The notes: a model not told the origin generated them from the sequence alone. A stretch of DNA of 64,000 nucleotides from Neopestalotiopsis rosae (GCA_023078685.1 JALGAS010000006.1:4747440-4811439); one strand, 5' to 3'. Shown: positions 34,324-48,267, numbered from the stretch's first letter. A program made the numbers and translations.

Positions 34324-37300
34324 ATGGTTGGATACAAAGGGAGGAGGATTTACAGTCTCTCGCGACGTACGCAATTCATCCTGAAATGCACACAAGGAAT
34401 GTTCTGGTAGCTTTCTGAGCATCCCCGCCCTCGCTCGGGCTTTTCTCCATTCATCGGCATCAACCTTTTGTGGGAATCGACCACGGTTGTTGGCGGTGTC
34501 GCACTGAAAACTTTCTCTTGCGTTTTCCTGAGCCTTGTGACCGATCACTGAAGTTGACAATGGGACAATCCGTGTCCGTGTTGGGCAACTGGACCCGCGA
34601 TGATGCTCTCAGTGTGAGAGTCTGATCCATGGGCAACATCAACTCTTGCTGCAAATGGCCATGACAACGCCGGTTGAATAGACCTCCAAGGGCTGACTGT
34701 TGGTTGATGTGCAGGCAAAAGCAAGAGACCGTCACAGAAGTACGCTGGCGCTAGCCATGTCTGTGATTCTGCCTGCTTGCTTCTCAGCAGTGGTATTCCC
34801 GGGCGGCAGATTCGAGTGCACAAGATCAGTGTCGGAGGTACTGGCGAAGGACGAAAACAGATTGATGCCGCGCGCCACTGATTCAACTCAAGATTCTGCA
34901 GAGGTGTGCATGGCAACGTCCGAGAGACAGAACCCAGGCTGGCTGTCACAAGAAGCTTGCTAGATGGTTGACATCAAGTCGAGTGGTGTACAGTCTTCCA
35001 AGCTCGATTGTATGTATGGGTTTCCGAGCAACGGGTGCGTTGCAGACCGCGAGCTGGTCGGGACAGACTCTAGCGTCCAGTGTCTATGGGACCCGCTCAG
35101 GAATGGCGTCTGCGAATCGTCAACGGGTCTTTGTGTCATTCTGAGAATCTGAAGTTTTGTCAGAAGGTGTAAATACTGCAATCACGATAGTCACTCAATG
35201 TAATCAAACATGCGCTGCAACAGGAATTGATTGGCGGCTATTCACACTGACAGCTTGGATGTGGCTTGCTACATCAACATGTAATGATCCTGAGACTGGA
35301 GTACCCGTTCATTATGTTTGCTTGGTGGTCTTTAGCAATTCCCAGTCACAGGAAGCAACTTAATACTACCAGCCCCATGTAGTTCTCGTCACATCTCTGC
35401 CCCGGCCAGGTAATGGGAGCACAATAGACGTAGAAATGGTCGCAACGGGCGTTGGCGCAATGTTCTGGCACGAGTACGAGAGGGCGACACCCCTGGTCAG
35501 CTGTAGCGTCCAGAACTCTCTCTCACAAGATGACCGAGTTGGGCGCGCGTGGCAGGTCCAAGGCCATGATGGTGATCAGCAGGGCGCGCAGCAGAGCCAG
35601 CAGTATTGCGAGCGCCTGGCCGAAAAGGGATGGCCAGGATGTGTGATGCTGGGTCGGCAGTCGGTCGCGTGCAATAAGCTGGTTCTTCCTGACATCAGTT
35701 CAGAAGACACCGCCTGCGCACGGATTGACTTGGACGATGTGGAGAGTGCCGACCATCCCATCGAACAGGCTTTGTCTCCAGAAACGAAGGCAGCGCACTG
35801 ACGTTTGCGATTTGAGCACAAGGGCCGCTCACGCGTGCGCATGCAAGACAGGAGGGAGATCAGGGCTCTACACTTGTCGAAATTGTTGGCAACGGTCGAG
35901 CGCGAGCTGCCTCGGCAATTGGCCGCTGTTCGAACCAACATTGACCACCGCGGTTAGGTCGGCAATGACAAAGCACGCACAGACTAGAACGAGAATCGAA
36001 ATAATGGACAGTCACCCAGAGTGTTCAGGCTGACAGTAGTGCAGGTACAAACTGAAGATGGTCGGCTGCGCTGGTACTTGGTATTATTTCCGTGTGTCTT
36101 GTAGATAGTTGACTTGAGCATCATTGTCTGACCTGGTCAATAACTAAGAGCAGAGGGTGAGGTGCAGGCTCCTAGGCACGGTGAACACGCAAGGAACAGA
36201 ACTGGCTGCGCTGTACAGATTTGGTCGGCTATGCTTCAGGATCCTCCATCGCCGGAACGTAGCCGAGCTGGGCATACTCATGCTCAAGCTGCAGTTGGCA
36301 GCAAAGTTCCTCGACGCTGTCAGATCAATCTGTAGCCATCGCACAAATAATGAGGGTCGATGCCTCATGAGAAATCAAGTAACTCCAGGCCATTTTCAGG
36401 GCGGATAGATCCAACAAATGCCAGTCCGATAGTTCGCAGTTTGTGCAAGCGAGGAGTATGCTTGTCAACGCCAGAATTGAAAGGCATTCATGCTCAACAG
36501 ACCATTCGCCGTGTTTCGTGTGTTGCGAAAGAGCACATTGCGACGTCGTATAGAGGTTGCGGAACACAGCTTCCTGACCACCGGATGGATGTACGGCGTT
36601 GCTTTTCCACACCGACAAGGGCAAAGTGGTCGACTTCTCGGCAACGGAGCCAGCTGGGCCGGATCCAGCATGTCCTCATGCACAGTCATGGTCGAACACT
36701 GAAATATCTCGTTGCTGATCTCTCGACGGGGAAACATTGGACGTATAATCATTTCATGGTGATCCCACGCGACACAACGAGATGCTAATCTCTTCCGCAT
36801 GTCACATGATGCAGCGGATCCATCCGGGCAATGTCCAGGATGAATGGCATTCAACAGAGTTGCTCCGAGATATCACGGCTTGTGCAGACCAAGATTGCTC
36901 GTCCATGGCAAAGTTGTTCCAATGACAACGAGGCACACAAGATAGGGAGTGAGGCGCCCGCCGAGAACGATGTAGCCTGCGTACTTGTTGTTGCGAAAAA
37001 GCATCCTGCCCAGTTGTGGAGAGAGTGCCAGACGCACAGCGTCTCGAACACCGAGTCAATGTACTGCGTCGCATTGAAACATTGACAGGACAAGACAGCC
37101 AAGCACCGAGAAAGACAGAGCTTGGCGATGTGGTGACTTTTGAGATGCGCAGTATTGCAGATCTAGTCAAGTGTCTGGTCGCGTTCACGGGAGTTAGATC
37201 TGAGCCCATTGCCGCCGACCACGCGGCCATGCTGAGATTGATCGCGGGTGATCAAATCAGGTGCTGCAATGGCGGGAGACTGTTGTCTGGTGGTGCAAAC

Positions 37301-39600
37301 AATGGCATGACCAAGCAAGAAGCTTCATGTGCGTGAGAGTCGTACATGGTCAATGCTGGGGCCGATCCATTTGCAGGCCAGTCCAGTTGCGAATGGTTTC
37401 CAAAGAATCCTCAATTGACCAGACCAAGTCATTGGCATGTTGCGATCAAGTGAGCAGTCTGTTGAATTCGAGAGTAGGTCCTGAACATGTGCGAGGGCAA
37501 TGCGGGAAAAAGACTGGCATCTTGAAAGGGCGATACTGAATATGTCTTGTTCAGTTGAGGAAAGCTGGAATTATGCTCGGTCAAAAGATTCAAAGTTTGC
37601 TCCACTGTTCGATTGGATCGATCTCTTTTGCAGTCCAGGCTGCGGTGTTGCTATCTACGTAGCTTGTCCATGGCCGCCCGACTCAATTGAGTGCTACTAT
37701 AGATCTTTTGCGGGGCAGTAGGTGCAGCCAAGGAATCGAGAGGAAATTCTTGTGTGTAGACACTAGATATTGTATCCAAACTATAGGTAGTATTTTTGAT
37801 ACAGGAGGAATGCGAGAAGATGCCGCAAGCAATATATATATTTGCGAATCATAGAATTCAATCAATTGCCTGCCCAGTGGACGATTGCATGATTTGTCTT
37901 AGTGAAGCGCACTGCTGGGGAACGCAGCCGCCAATACCAAAAAGTCGAACATGTCTGTGGAAGTCATTGCGCCCAAGGTCAAATTGCCATAGCCTTGGCT
38001 CAATTCAATAAGCCCTGGATCACTGGCTGCATCATAGTCAGTCCGCTTTTCTGATTGCAGCCTTCTTTGCTGCTGCAGCACTGCATGGCTCTAGCAACCT
38101 TAGAATGCTTAGATTGTAATTTAGACGGTTCATTGCTCGTGCGAAATGACACAGAGGACGCATCCCTGGATACTCTATGGCACGACCAACATGCCTTTCC
38201 CTATGCTCCAGTCTTTGCTGTAATGCAATTGATTGTTTGTGTACTCGAAATGTGCCATTTCTGGATTACGCAACGAGCCGAAAGCTTCTCCTGCGCACCA
38301 AACGTGTGATCGATCAGCTCTTTGATGCTTCTTGCAGCTGGAGAGTAAAGCACTCCAGGCCAAATTTGCACGGCGGGAGTATCTCGTCTTGTCCGAACTG
38401 CATCATCCCTTTCACTTCATCTTGAATCTAGACTTCGCTTCACTTGGTGGCCGCCCTTTACCCCTTTGCAAACGTGTTCTCCTGGTTTGATGACTCAAAA
38501 TCTTGACCAAGACCTCATGCAGGCTACAGAGTCGAATAATACTGATTTGAACCTTGAAGAACAGATATCTTTCCAAGTCAATTTGAGGGTTTCCGCTCAG
38601 TGCAATCTGCTGGCACTGATTTTTGTTCTTCGAATGAGGCTGGTAGCCAAAATCATGTGCTATGAGAGAGCTGTCAACATTTCTTGCCTGATAATGAAAA
38701 GAGGCATTCTACCATTAGCTATCAAAACTATCTCCAGTATCCGCATCATCTTTCTTCTTTTAAATACAATCAATTTAATCAAGACATCCTTAATTGCGTG
38801 ATGCTATCGCTAGATCCCTCGCTGCGTGCAATGTGTTCTACATCTGCACCATTGTATCATGTGGCCCTAGACCGATACGTACCCAAGTGATTATTCCACT
38901 TGACTGACCACCATAACGATCTGTGGCTTTTGCTGCCTAGAGCCCAAATTTTTGCACTCAGCAATTTTTGCAACTGCGAGAACTGTTTCCTTGGTTTCGC
39001 GGTGAACGTGATCATCGAGCAGCCTCAACTTGCCAGTTGGGATATCCAAGGGTGCAAGGATTTCTGGACTGCCTCGTCTCCGTTGAATTTTTTTTTTTTC
39101 CTTTCCCTACCGCTTCTCTTCCAGACCCAGTAATCCTTAAATTATTTATTGTCCTGCCATGGGATCTGTTGCTCTCGGGAGGTCTCTGAAAGGTCTTGAG
39201 GATCTCCCTCTTCCAAATGTAATCCTCTTCGCTGCCATACTGATTCTCCTCCCTCCGACTATCGCTGCATTTCTGTGAAATATCACCATTTGCCTTTGCC
39301 TGGTATATGTCCTTGGTGCTCTTCTGGTATCCAGTAACCCTGTGGGTTCGGGGAAGCTGCTCGCACAAATGGCCACAAACATTTTTCTGAGCACCAAAAC
39401 TGATTGCATTCACAAGAGCACTTGTGACTACCAGATATCCATCGGTAGTTCACACCATAGTGTCGTGTACTTCAAGTGACTTAGCTGACATTCGCCCCAA
39501 ATAGTTTGTCGATCTTTCAACAACCTGACCCACGCGATCCTGCCCTACACGATCGAGACCGAAGAGACTAGACAAGGATCAAGGAGTTGGCGGACAAGTG
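34324..39600. other. gene-poor accessory region, no gene identified
   Basis: 5.3 kb near 50% GC. Frames of 60-140 codons occur on both strands, but they overlap each other, lack motifs and look random. A hydrophobic helix-like segment on the minus strand near 36,010-35,940 (ISILVLVCACFVIADL) and another near 35,630-35,540 might be exons of a membrane protein, but I cannot connect them. Confidence 0.35.
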
Positions 39601-40830
39601 GAACAAAGAGAAGAGGAGGAACATATACATGGTTGAAGATCAGCGAGAAAGAGGAGGACCACACCCATATACATGCGGGAGACGAGTAAGAAAGAGGAGG
39701 GATACACATACTCTTGGGAGATGAAGGCAAGAGGAGGGACATACATACAAGGTGGAAAGAAGACTATACAGCGATCCGAGGCCGCTGAAGAAAACCATCC
39801 CGACCCTCCCGACACTGTCCTATTCATCGAGCCCGCTGATTTCACCGACATCACGAAACCACGAAACGGCGAGACCACGTGTGAACAAAAAGGTGAAGAA
39901 GGAGAAGAAAAGAGGACGAGGAACACGGAAAAGAGGAGGGACACACATACACAGAGGAAAATGAGATAGAAAGAGGAGGGACACACATACATGCGGGTGA
40001 AACAGTGGGAGAGGACAAGAGGAGGGACACACATACATGCGGGTGAAACAGTGGGAGAGGACAAGAGGAGGGATACACATACGATGGGAAGAGGATCATG
40101 GCAGCGAACTCGAGGCCGCTGAAGAGAACATTGCCGATACCGCCGACCCCGACACTTCCGATTATTTCGACAGTCCCGATCACCCCGCGAGCTTACAAAA
40201 GAAGAACAAGGACACAAGGTTGCTGGAAAAGAGGAGGCATACACATACATGATTGATGGGAAGTGTAAGAGGAGGCACATATACACATACATGCGGGAGG
40301 TTGGAGGAGAAAGAGGAGGGACACATATACACAAGGGGTTGGTGAGACAAGAGGCAGCGAACCCGAGGCCGCTGAAGAAGAGATACCGAACATCCACGAT
40401 ATTGACGATCCCATAAGCTCCGCGAGCCCGAACAAGAACAAGAAGATATGGGGAAATATGGGCACAATAGCTATGAGAAAGAGGCGGAACACACACATAT
40501 ACACTCAGAGAGACTGAAAGAGAAAGAGGAGGGAACCGTGGAGACATATACACAATGGGTTGGAGGAGAAAGAAGACAGCGAACACGAGGCCGCTGAAGA
40601 CAAGACGCCCGACTCCGACATTCCCGACCCTGCACCATCGATCTCGACAGTCCTGCCCCTCCCGACGATCGCGCGAAACCAAGTGACTGGGAAGACTGAC
40701 GTGCATACGGAAAAGAGGAGGAACATATACAAATATACATGAACAAGATTTGGGGGAAAGAGGGGGAACCTACACTCACTGGCGTTGTTGAGATGGTCAT
40801 GGCAGCGAACCCGAGGCCGCTGAAGAAATT
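39600..40830 (+). repeat. degenerate long tandem repeat, five copies of a 220-330 bp unit
   Basis: Two sequence blocks alternate. Block A is purine-rich: AAGAGGAGGGACACACATAC, often followed by ATGCGGG, seen more than ten times. Block B is GCAGCGAACCCGAGGCCGCT followed by GAAGAA; its GCCGCT core starts at 39781, 40115, 40368, 40590 and 40816. Between the B cores the spacing is 334, 253, 222 and 226 bp. After block B each copy has CCCGAC-type triplet runs. A 375-codon minus-strand frame across it (39579-40706) is rich in Val/Cys/Pro/Ser and is probably a by-product of the repeat. Confidence 0.8.
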
Positions 40831-43800
40831 GCAACAGTCCCATGATTGCGATAAACCCGACCGCAAACCCCGACAAGAAGAATAGGTCAAGATGGGTTTG
40901 GAGGACGGGCTGGTATTGCAATTGGATTATACAGGGCCGGATGCTATACGGACACTAATTTTCCACTTTGGCACATTCCCGGACAATCCCTTGGACCTTC
41001 TACACAAGTCTTTCTATTGCGCAAGTGACTTTACCGCAATTCTGGCACGGCTTGGATTCCACAATATTCCGCTCGCATTTGCGAACACCAATGACCAGCC
41101 CATTCCTTCACCTGTTTCCTTGGTCAACTTCTTGTTCGCTGGACACCCGTTGAGCTTTTGCGCTCCCAGAACCTCACCTTGCTGGGAATACAACATTGTG
41201 CAGGTTCAAGGATTCTCACTGCCATCATCTCTCAGTTGGCAAATATTCTGCGACGGTCATCCTTTGACGAATGGTCTCGTCCAGTCTCTCTCGCTACTTT
41301 TCTGAAGACAATGCAGACTTCGCCTGCGAATGGCCCTCCGTTGCGACCCTCCCAGCATCTATTCAGGCTCGGCTCAGTTCAAATGTCTGATTCGAACGAA
41401 GCCTCTGCACAGATGTTGTCAACCCAGTGGCGCTGCCGGCCCACTCTGTTTGTTGAGCTTCATCCTGCCTTTCATCGCCGCCTCTTACCTGCCAAAACCC
41501 CGGCCTACTCCACATCTTATTTTGATCGTATTACGCAGTTCAACCCAATTCAAGCTGGTACGCAGTGATCAAGCCTCATGCAGTTGTTCTTCGACAGTTG
41601 TTCTTCGACGACTTGTCGCGAGTACTCTTCTACCAGGGTTCTGGAGCCAATACAGAGTTGCCCAAGAGTATCCAATCGCTTCGAACTTGCTGGTGTCTGT
41701 TCAGCCTCACCTGAGCTCTGAATTCCTAGCCAGATCATCGAATCAGCCCCCCTGGCCGGATTTCTATCCCGCCAGTGGCGTCGCTGGGGCTCTTGGTTGT
41801 TTTGACTGCAACTTGCGATTGATGCCCTCTTTCGGCAAACCAGCACTGCAGCATGGACAGACTCTTGTTTGACTGCATGATGCAATGGGGATTCAGTTCA
41901 AACGGAAACGAAGCTGACTTCCAGTGAACGACTGCCAAGTATCCATGTGTCGCTGAGTCCGTCGCATCGCCGCTTGGCGACTCTTTCCTGCATCGCGGCG
42001 ATACTCGGCGCGCAATATGGCCCCTGACAATATTCATCCCATTAATGTCAGCGCGAGATCATGATGGAACTCTGCATGAGCCTTTTATTGTCCGATCGTC
42101 GCGCTGGCGTCTTTGAGCTCTAGGTCCGCCTTGTATTCACAGAACAGAACTGCCGACCCTTCAACTATCCGTCGTCCCATCTGATCGCAGGTTGCCAACA
42201 GGTTTTCTCATCTCGACAACACTACGTGCGCAATTTTGCCTCCGGCCATGTCCAGTGTATCGAGGTCATTGCGGTACTACCTTGCAAGCTTGCCCAGGCT
42301 GCCTGTTGTCTCATGTACCGTCACATTCTCATCGCTCTGGTGTCTTTGCATCGCGCTCGCCAGGAGTCTCAGCAAAGTACTACCGACCACTCATCTGTGT
42401 CTGGCACCTTTCTGTGGAATGTTGTCAGCCTTTTCTCTGAGCCGACGATCGTTTGATACAGCAGATCTCAGGGCATTGATATTGACTGTAAGGTCCTCGC
42501 CAAGTGCGGCGCCCTGAGAGGCTGTCTGCGAATCATAGCAACCAATGGCTTGACACACTCTGATCTCGACCTTGGCCGCGGTGATGGGTTTGTTGGACTT
42601 GGCCTGACCATTTGACCATTTTGCACCGGATTCCTCCTCGTCCAAACCTTGGCACGGACTCTTTTCGCTGGAACCTGGGTCTGGTTGCTGTGCTTGGAGT
42701 CCTCCTGCTGGCCCCACACTGGAGTTGACCTAGCCCCAGTCGCTCAATCGTCCTCATTCCTGCAGGCTCTGCTCTCCCACATGGTGTGGCGATTCTGGCC
42801 TCTGAATCCCGCGCCTCGGCTCGTCAACAGTCATAGTCTTAACTTTGGGGTCCAATGAGGAGCCTCACTCAACAAAAGCCAGGAATACTCAATCTCGTTG
42901 GTACCGCTGGGCGCAGCACCTAGACTATTGACAGACCTTGCGCTCAGTGACTGTACTTCCCCCCCAGTCATTCATTTCTTTCATTACAATGGTGATTCAT
43001 TGATCTTGCCTTCCGGCTACTGGCGCGGAATCAACGCGATCCTCTGGCGCCCAGTAATCCAAGGGAGCTGCACAGTGTCCACTCAACATTTACTCCTTTC
43101 GATCTGAGCTCAATATGCCCTGCTGAGCGCAGACTGGCAGCTTGTCTTGATTGCGATTTGCTTGTTCGTACACTCTGATGGACTGCTGCCGAGTCGCAAA
43201 TGTCCGGGCGATCCTATTACACGAGAAACTATCAACTTACCTTGATTTGTGCAAACTGAGGCTTCAGAGTTCTTAGGTTGTCGCAATGTGTCTAGTCCTC
43301 AATATTTGCACCAGCTGCTCATTTGCGAGGTGCGACAGCTCTGGAATAGCAGACAACATCCGCATAATTGTCGCCAGGTTCGCCGCTGGCCCACGAGCGT
43401 CGCTATTGAATCTTGCGATTTCCTGGGTGGCACCTTGCGGCCTGAATTCATTATTCTCACGACACTTGTTGTCGCTGTTGTGTTTTCAACTCGTCAACCA
43501 ACCCATTGATCGAGTGGTTGTCAAAGCGCATGCGCCGCGCAACCAGGGCGTTTTGAACTGACCTTCCCCTCATTGTGTCTGGAGGCTTTGAGCCGTCGAG
43601 GAGACTTTCTTCCGGGACACATGCGGCCTTCACGAGATAGCATGCTTCTCTCCTGGGCCCGATGATGCTCGACGAATCTCAGGAACTTGACCACATTACT
43701 TGAGCATCTTAGCATCAGAACGGAACCTTTACATTACCGCGATCTCGTGTGGTGGTTCTGTGATTCCGGCAGCCAGATCTTTCTCTAGCGAATGAGCCAA

Positions 43801-45612
43801 TTCTACCTTGTCTGGAACATGCCTTCTCTATTGCCAAGTTTGCACTTCTGGACCACAGCAACTTACCGTTGCGACGCACATGCTGGAAAGACGAGGCGAT
43901 TATTGTTGCATCGCCGCTCTCCAGTCTTGCGCCGCCTTCAACTGCGCGCAGATTGCATGATGCCCAATCTGCGCCGACAGTCCCTAATCATCTCAGTCTC
44001 ACGACTGCGCATGACTGCGCACTTGATCAATTCTCTCACCGGCGCATATCAGGACGACTCGACTTTGAAAACAGTCAACCGCGCCAGTCGCATTCTTGTT
44101 TGCTGCCAGGCACTCGAAGGTCATTATCTCGGTATGAAGTGCTATTGTTTGTCAGTATCCTGTCAATCACTTGTCGATTTCAACTCTCTGCCATGGGACC
44201 CAGGAAGTCTTCCAGCTCTGCGCTTCCTGTTGCGCCGCCCTTGAGGGCGCACAGATTGCATGATTCCCAAGGTGCGCGCATAGCCACATCTCTGGCGCAC
44301 GATTGTGCGCGGTACACCACTTCCAGTACACATGAATGTCACGATGGCTGGAATGTTGAATGTGTGTGTACAGTGACTTAGGTATTAAGACTACCTTACG
44401 TACCATACTGGGCATAATGGTTACTTATACCCATAGCCGAGTAATCCTTGTACTAGGTACATTGCTTGCATACAAACAACCAACATGGAATGAATCATGT
44501 CAGACTGGTCAGAATGGCCACATTGTTTCTCAGAAGCGACAAAAGCACCGACAGCAATCTTGTTTGCCATCTCAGGTACTTGCAAGCTGCAATAATCAGT
44601 CAATTGCAGGCCAATGTCATGTCAGTCGCCTCGGCGAATTCAATGCTGCGCAACGCGGTCCAGGACGTCAGTCAGCTCTGCCACACCTCTCCGACCGCTA
44701 AACGCCGGCGAAACTAGCGTATGAAGTCTCCTGTCTGCCAAGCTCTCCAGTGTACGAAGAAGACATTGTCAGGGTGTCGCCATAGCAGTTACCTGCTGTT
44801 TGACACAATGTCCATGCCAGAGATCTAAAGATCTTGAAACCAAGTATCTTTGGGGACAATCGTGGCTCACACGCATGGTCAATCTGCCTCTTGACTCTCT
44901 CCTTCAACTGGTCCTTCATCTCAGGCCAGTATTGACTTTGAGAGAAGAGATTCGTCCCAACAGCGAGATAATCCGGTGTGCAGTTACATTCCCGTCAGGC
45001 GAACCACAACATCACAACTTTTGGCCGGTCATGGTAGCTTTTCGTCAGACGGGCAGGACGATGGCGCACAACAGCCGTTGCAGTGCATTTCACCTCAAAC
45101 ACTTTTGCTGATGAGGGCCGCAATCCTCCCGCGCAACTCACCTTGAGGGATGTCGCCAGCAATTGTTTGGTATACGCCGCGCAAACACCTCGATGAATGT
45201 GCGCACTTCCACCATATCATGTCAGTGCTCAATCATCCCAGCCTACCTCTGGTTGCAATTGTCACCGTACCACACCCGAGGTCTTGCATACTTTGTGCAC
45301 AATTTTACCTGTCAAGGCGACGGCCAAGGGTACTACTATGGATGCGACGCACTCTCTCACCATTTGGTCCGACGGCGACACTGCTTCTCTGCTCACGAAG
45401 GCATGACCGAATTGGCTCTCGGATGCGATGCACGGCTGTCGCAACAACTGCAGCACTGTCGTCGGCCCTGCCGAAATCAAACCGGCCAATGGTCTCATGG
45501 CGGCCAGAGATTCAGATCTGCCCAAGTGCTGTGGCGAGAGCACATGGTGGTCATTCTCATTGGGCCTCAAGTCGCGCAGCCCACACGGAGGCCCGGGTCA
45601 ATTCGTCGATAT
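40831..45612. other. gene-poor accessory region with small internal duplications
   Basis: 4.8 kb without a recognisable gene. A block of about 50 bp around TTGCGCCGCC...CAGATTGCATGAT occurs at about 43,929 and again, diverged, at about 44,229. A 137-codon frame at 40892-41305 (+) has no motif and is not supported further. Confidence 0.35.
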
Positions 45613-45791
45613 CCAAATTCATTGTGCTCCAATTCGTTGCGCTCCAGTTCTTTGTCATGCGGTTCTTCAGGCTTCAGTTCTTCCAGATCCACTCCTTCAA
45701 GATACAGTTCTTTGCAATACAATTCTTCGCAATGCAGCTCTTTGCCATGCGGTTCATGGCGCTGCAGTTCGTCGCCACTCAGTTCATCCTC
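45613..45791 (-). repeat. 15-bp tandem repeat, about 12 units, encoding a pentapeptide-period frame
   Basis: Units such as CCAGTTCTTTGTCAT, ACAGTTCTTTGCAAT and GCAGCTCTTTGCCAT follow each other in 15-bp steps. All three plus frames and one long minus frame (45567-45854) stay open across it. The minus frame reads as units like GKELH, CEELY, CKELY and DKELE. Divergence between units shows that it is old. No flanking gene was recognised. Confidence 0.75.
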
Positions 45792-47754
45792 CATCGAACT
45801 TGGAGGTCGCAAGTAGTAACTCCTTTCATGTCCTGAATCGACAACATCTCTCATGGATTGCTGGGTTTATTGCAGACAATCAGGGCCGCATCTAGAAACA
45901 CATCACCAGCCGCAGCATGGGTCGGAACGCAATCAATCTTGTGTGTACTTGCACAGCAAAATGCTGCCGGATTATTGGTCGGTCTCGGGATCTTTCTCCT
46001 GAGAGCTCTTGTCTTCACGTGATGGTCTGCCGGTGTAGCAGCTGTGATCTTTCCGAAATACGCCGGCACGGGCAAATGCATTTGCTACTTGCAATCTCGG
46101 GCGCCACCTCTGTCTACAGCTCCACCACTCCAAAGCCTGCCGCATGCGCAAGTAGATCCACTCCCGATTCGAAAAGTATGTATAGGCGGCACCACGGAAT
46201 GGCCAAGATGCGCCTCAGATCATCAATGGTCCCAATCAACTCAACCTCGGTGATGCGCCACATGCTTGCAGGACGACAAGCTGCCTTGAATGAATGCGCG
46301 TACGCCATTCACCTGAAGGCAGACTACTCATGTCATTCTGACTGGCGGAAGACTTCAGACAAGAGTTTTGGTACTTGGCAATTGTATTGTGCGAAACTGT
46401 TTCGCACTGAATTCTCCGTCTAGGTTGACTGCAATTTCCTGCTGCTCAGGGCACATTGATCGCATTGGCGGCTGGTATGCGACCAATGGTCCGCTATCTC
46501 GTGAGTGCTGCAGACGAATCTTGACAGGTAACGGACAGAACAGGGAACGTAATTATATAGTCTACAAAGCTGCCAATTCCACATTACCGCCATGACTACC
46601 AAACGTGAACCATGCGCCCTGTTCCAAGCAGAATGAAACTCCTCGAAGCACTTTTGCGTTCCTTGATCATTACGTCTGCAAACTTTGGTCGGTCTTGCGA
46701 GTTTCTAGACAGAGTGACGGCACGATAGCAAAAAGCAACGCTGATGCTTTCAAGTAGCTGCGCAACGTTTATTCTGGATTCGACTGGAGTAGCGCACACC
46801 AGCAGCCAGTTGTTAGTTACGATTGGAGTGATCTTGGCAGGTCGAGTGTCGTGAAGAGAATGTCAGCCTCTGCGCGACCTCAGAATCCTGGATCGCCAAC
46901 CCGCCGTCTGACATTTAAAGCTGGCAAAGGCCAAGAGCTCGACAGCATCAGACGCCAATGACAATGTGAACATGGCAACGAATAGGATTATGGTGTCTCA
47001 AAGTGAATAATGTTTCTCTAGTACTTGTACACTTCTCCCTCCGCACAACAAGACCTCCCAATGAGGATCAAATCAGTCGCTGTTCATTCCTCGTCATGGT
47101 TCAATTGACTGGGTGAATGGAGAGTCCATAACCCTAGTAATTGCTCTATAGCTTGATCTTCTGGAAAGTCCGAGTGGGCAATAAGAATGCTGCATATACA
47201 ATAATCGACCATGTTCAGAGTCATCCTATTTCGCGTATACATAGCCGGCTGCCGGTGCAAATGCCATCTTGTGACAAGAATGTGATAGCCGAAATGCACT
47301 CAACGCAATATTCAAGAGCAAAGCTTGGCATGCTAGCGAGGAGTGTCTCAATTAAAGACTAGGCATGGTGCTTGTCACAAACCTCAGAAGCCAGCAGTGC
47401 AATAACAGATGTCAAACTAACCATGTCAAGTTCACTCCACAGCATTCTGCGGAGCCAGAAATGTCCAAGTCTCTGATCCCACTATACAGTGTTACTTCGA
47501 GAATTTGCATTAAGTCAAAAGTCTAATATCTGGTTCGCGCATCTCAGAAAAAAAAGAAAACTTCATGATAATATATCATTCTGTCTATACTATCAAAATA
47601 CCAGCTTCCAAATCAATAAACACATTCCCCAACAAAAACGCATTCCCCAACAATTAGAATCATTTTCCTTATCAGGCCCGGACTTTATCATTTCTTTCAC
47701 TATCCAACTCATCCACAGGTCTTCTTCCATCTTTATAACCACTATCTCGAAGAT
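45792..47754. other. gene-poor accessory region, no gene identified
   Basis: 2 kb of near-balanced base composition turning AT-rich after about 46,960. No gene, RNA or mobile element recognised. Confidence 0.4.
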
Positions 47755-48175
47755 ACTTACTAGTCCTTACCAGTCCTTATCAATTGTCACCAGTTCTCCT
47801 CAATTCTCACCAGTTCTCCTCAGTTCTCACCAATTCTCACCAATTCTCACCAATCCTGACCGGTCCTTACCAGTTATAATTAGTTCTCGCCAATTCCAAT
47901 CAGTTCTCACCAGTTCCAATCAGTTCTCACCAGTTCCAATCAGTTCTCACCAGTTCCAATCAGTTCTCACCAGTTCTTGTAAGTCTTTACCAGTCCTAAC
48001 CAGCCCTGACCAGTTCTAATTAATTCTCACCAGTTCTCATCAATCCTTACCAGTCCTACCAATCTCGACTAGTTCTGACTAGTTCTGGCCAGTTCTAACC
48101 AGTTCTCTCCAGTTCTTGTAAGTCTTTACCAGTCCTAACTAGTCCCACCAGTCCTGACCAGTCCTGACCAGCTCT
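47755..48175 (+). repeat. degenerate 10-bp minisatellite (TCACCAGTTC type), about 40 units
   Basis: Continuous 10-bp periodicity of variants of TCACCAGTTC, TTACCAGTCC and CAATCAGTTC. It contains a longer 20-bp unit (TTCCAATCAGTTCTCACCAG) four times in a row at 47,895-47,965. It ends about 90 bp before the ATG of the next reading frame. The unit is the same family as at 29086-29165, in the same orientation relative to the gene it precedes. Confidence 0.88.
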
Positions 48176-48267
48176 ACATTAGCGTCCATACTAGTTGTTT
48201 CCGTATATTTGTTACGAAATCATTCTTGTGCAAATTGGACCGGAATCCGTTCTCGTTGCCATCTGCC

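Noticed and set aside
35436..36033. Possible membrane protein from hydrophobic segments near 35.5-36.0 kb
   Set aside because: The segments lie in different frames with no convincing splice sites to join them.
39579..40706. 375-codon minus-strand frame across the 39.6-40.8 kb repeat
   Set aside because: Its composition (Val, Cys, Pro, Ser, Leu in repeated blocks) simply translates the purine-rich DNA repeat; no start context, domain or splice evidence.
47489..48019. 176-codon plus-strand frame with repeated SSHQFSPVL-like segments
   Set aside because: It is the translation of the 10-bp minisatellite (30 bp gives 10 residues) and other frames are nearly as open.
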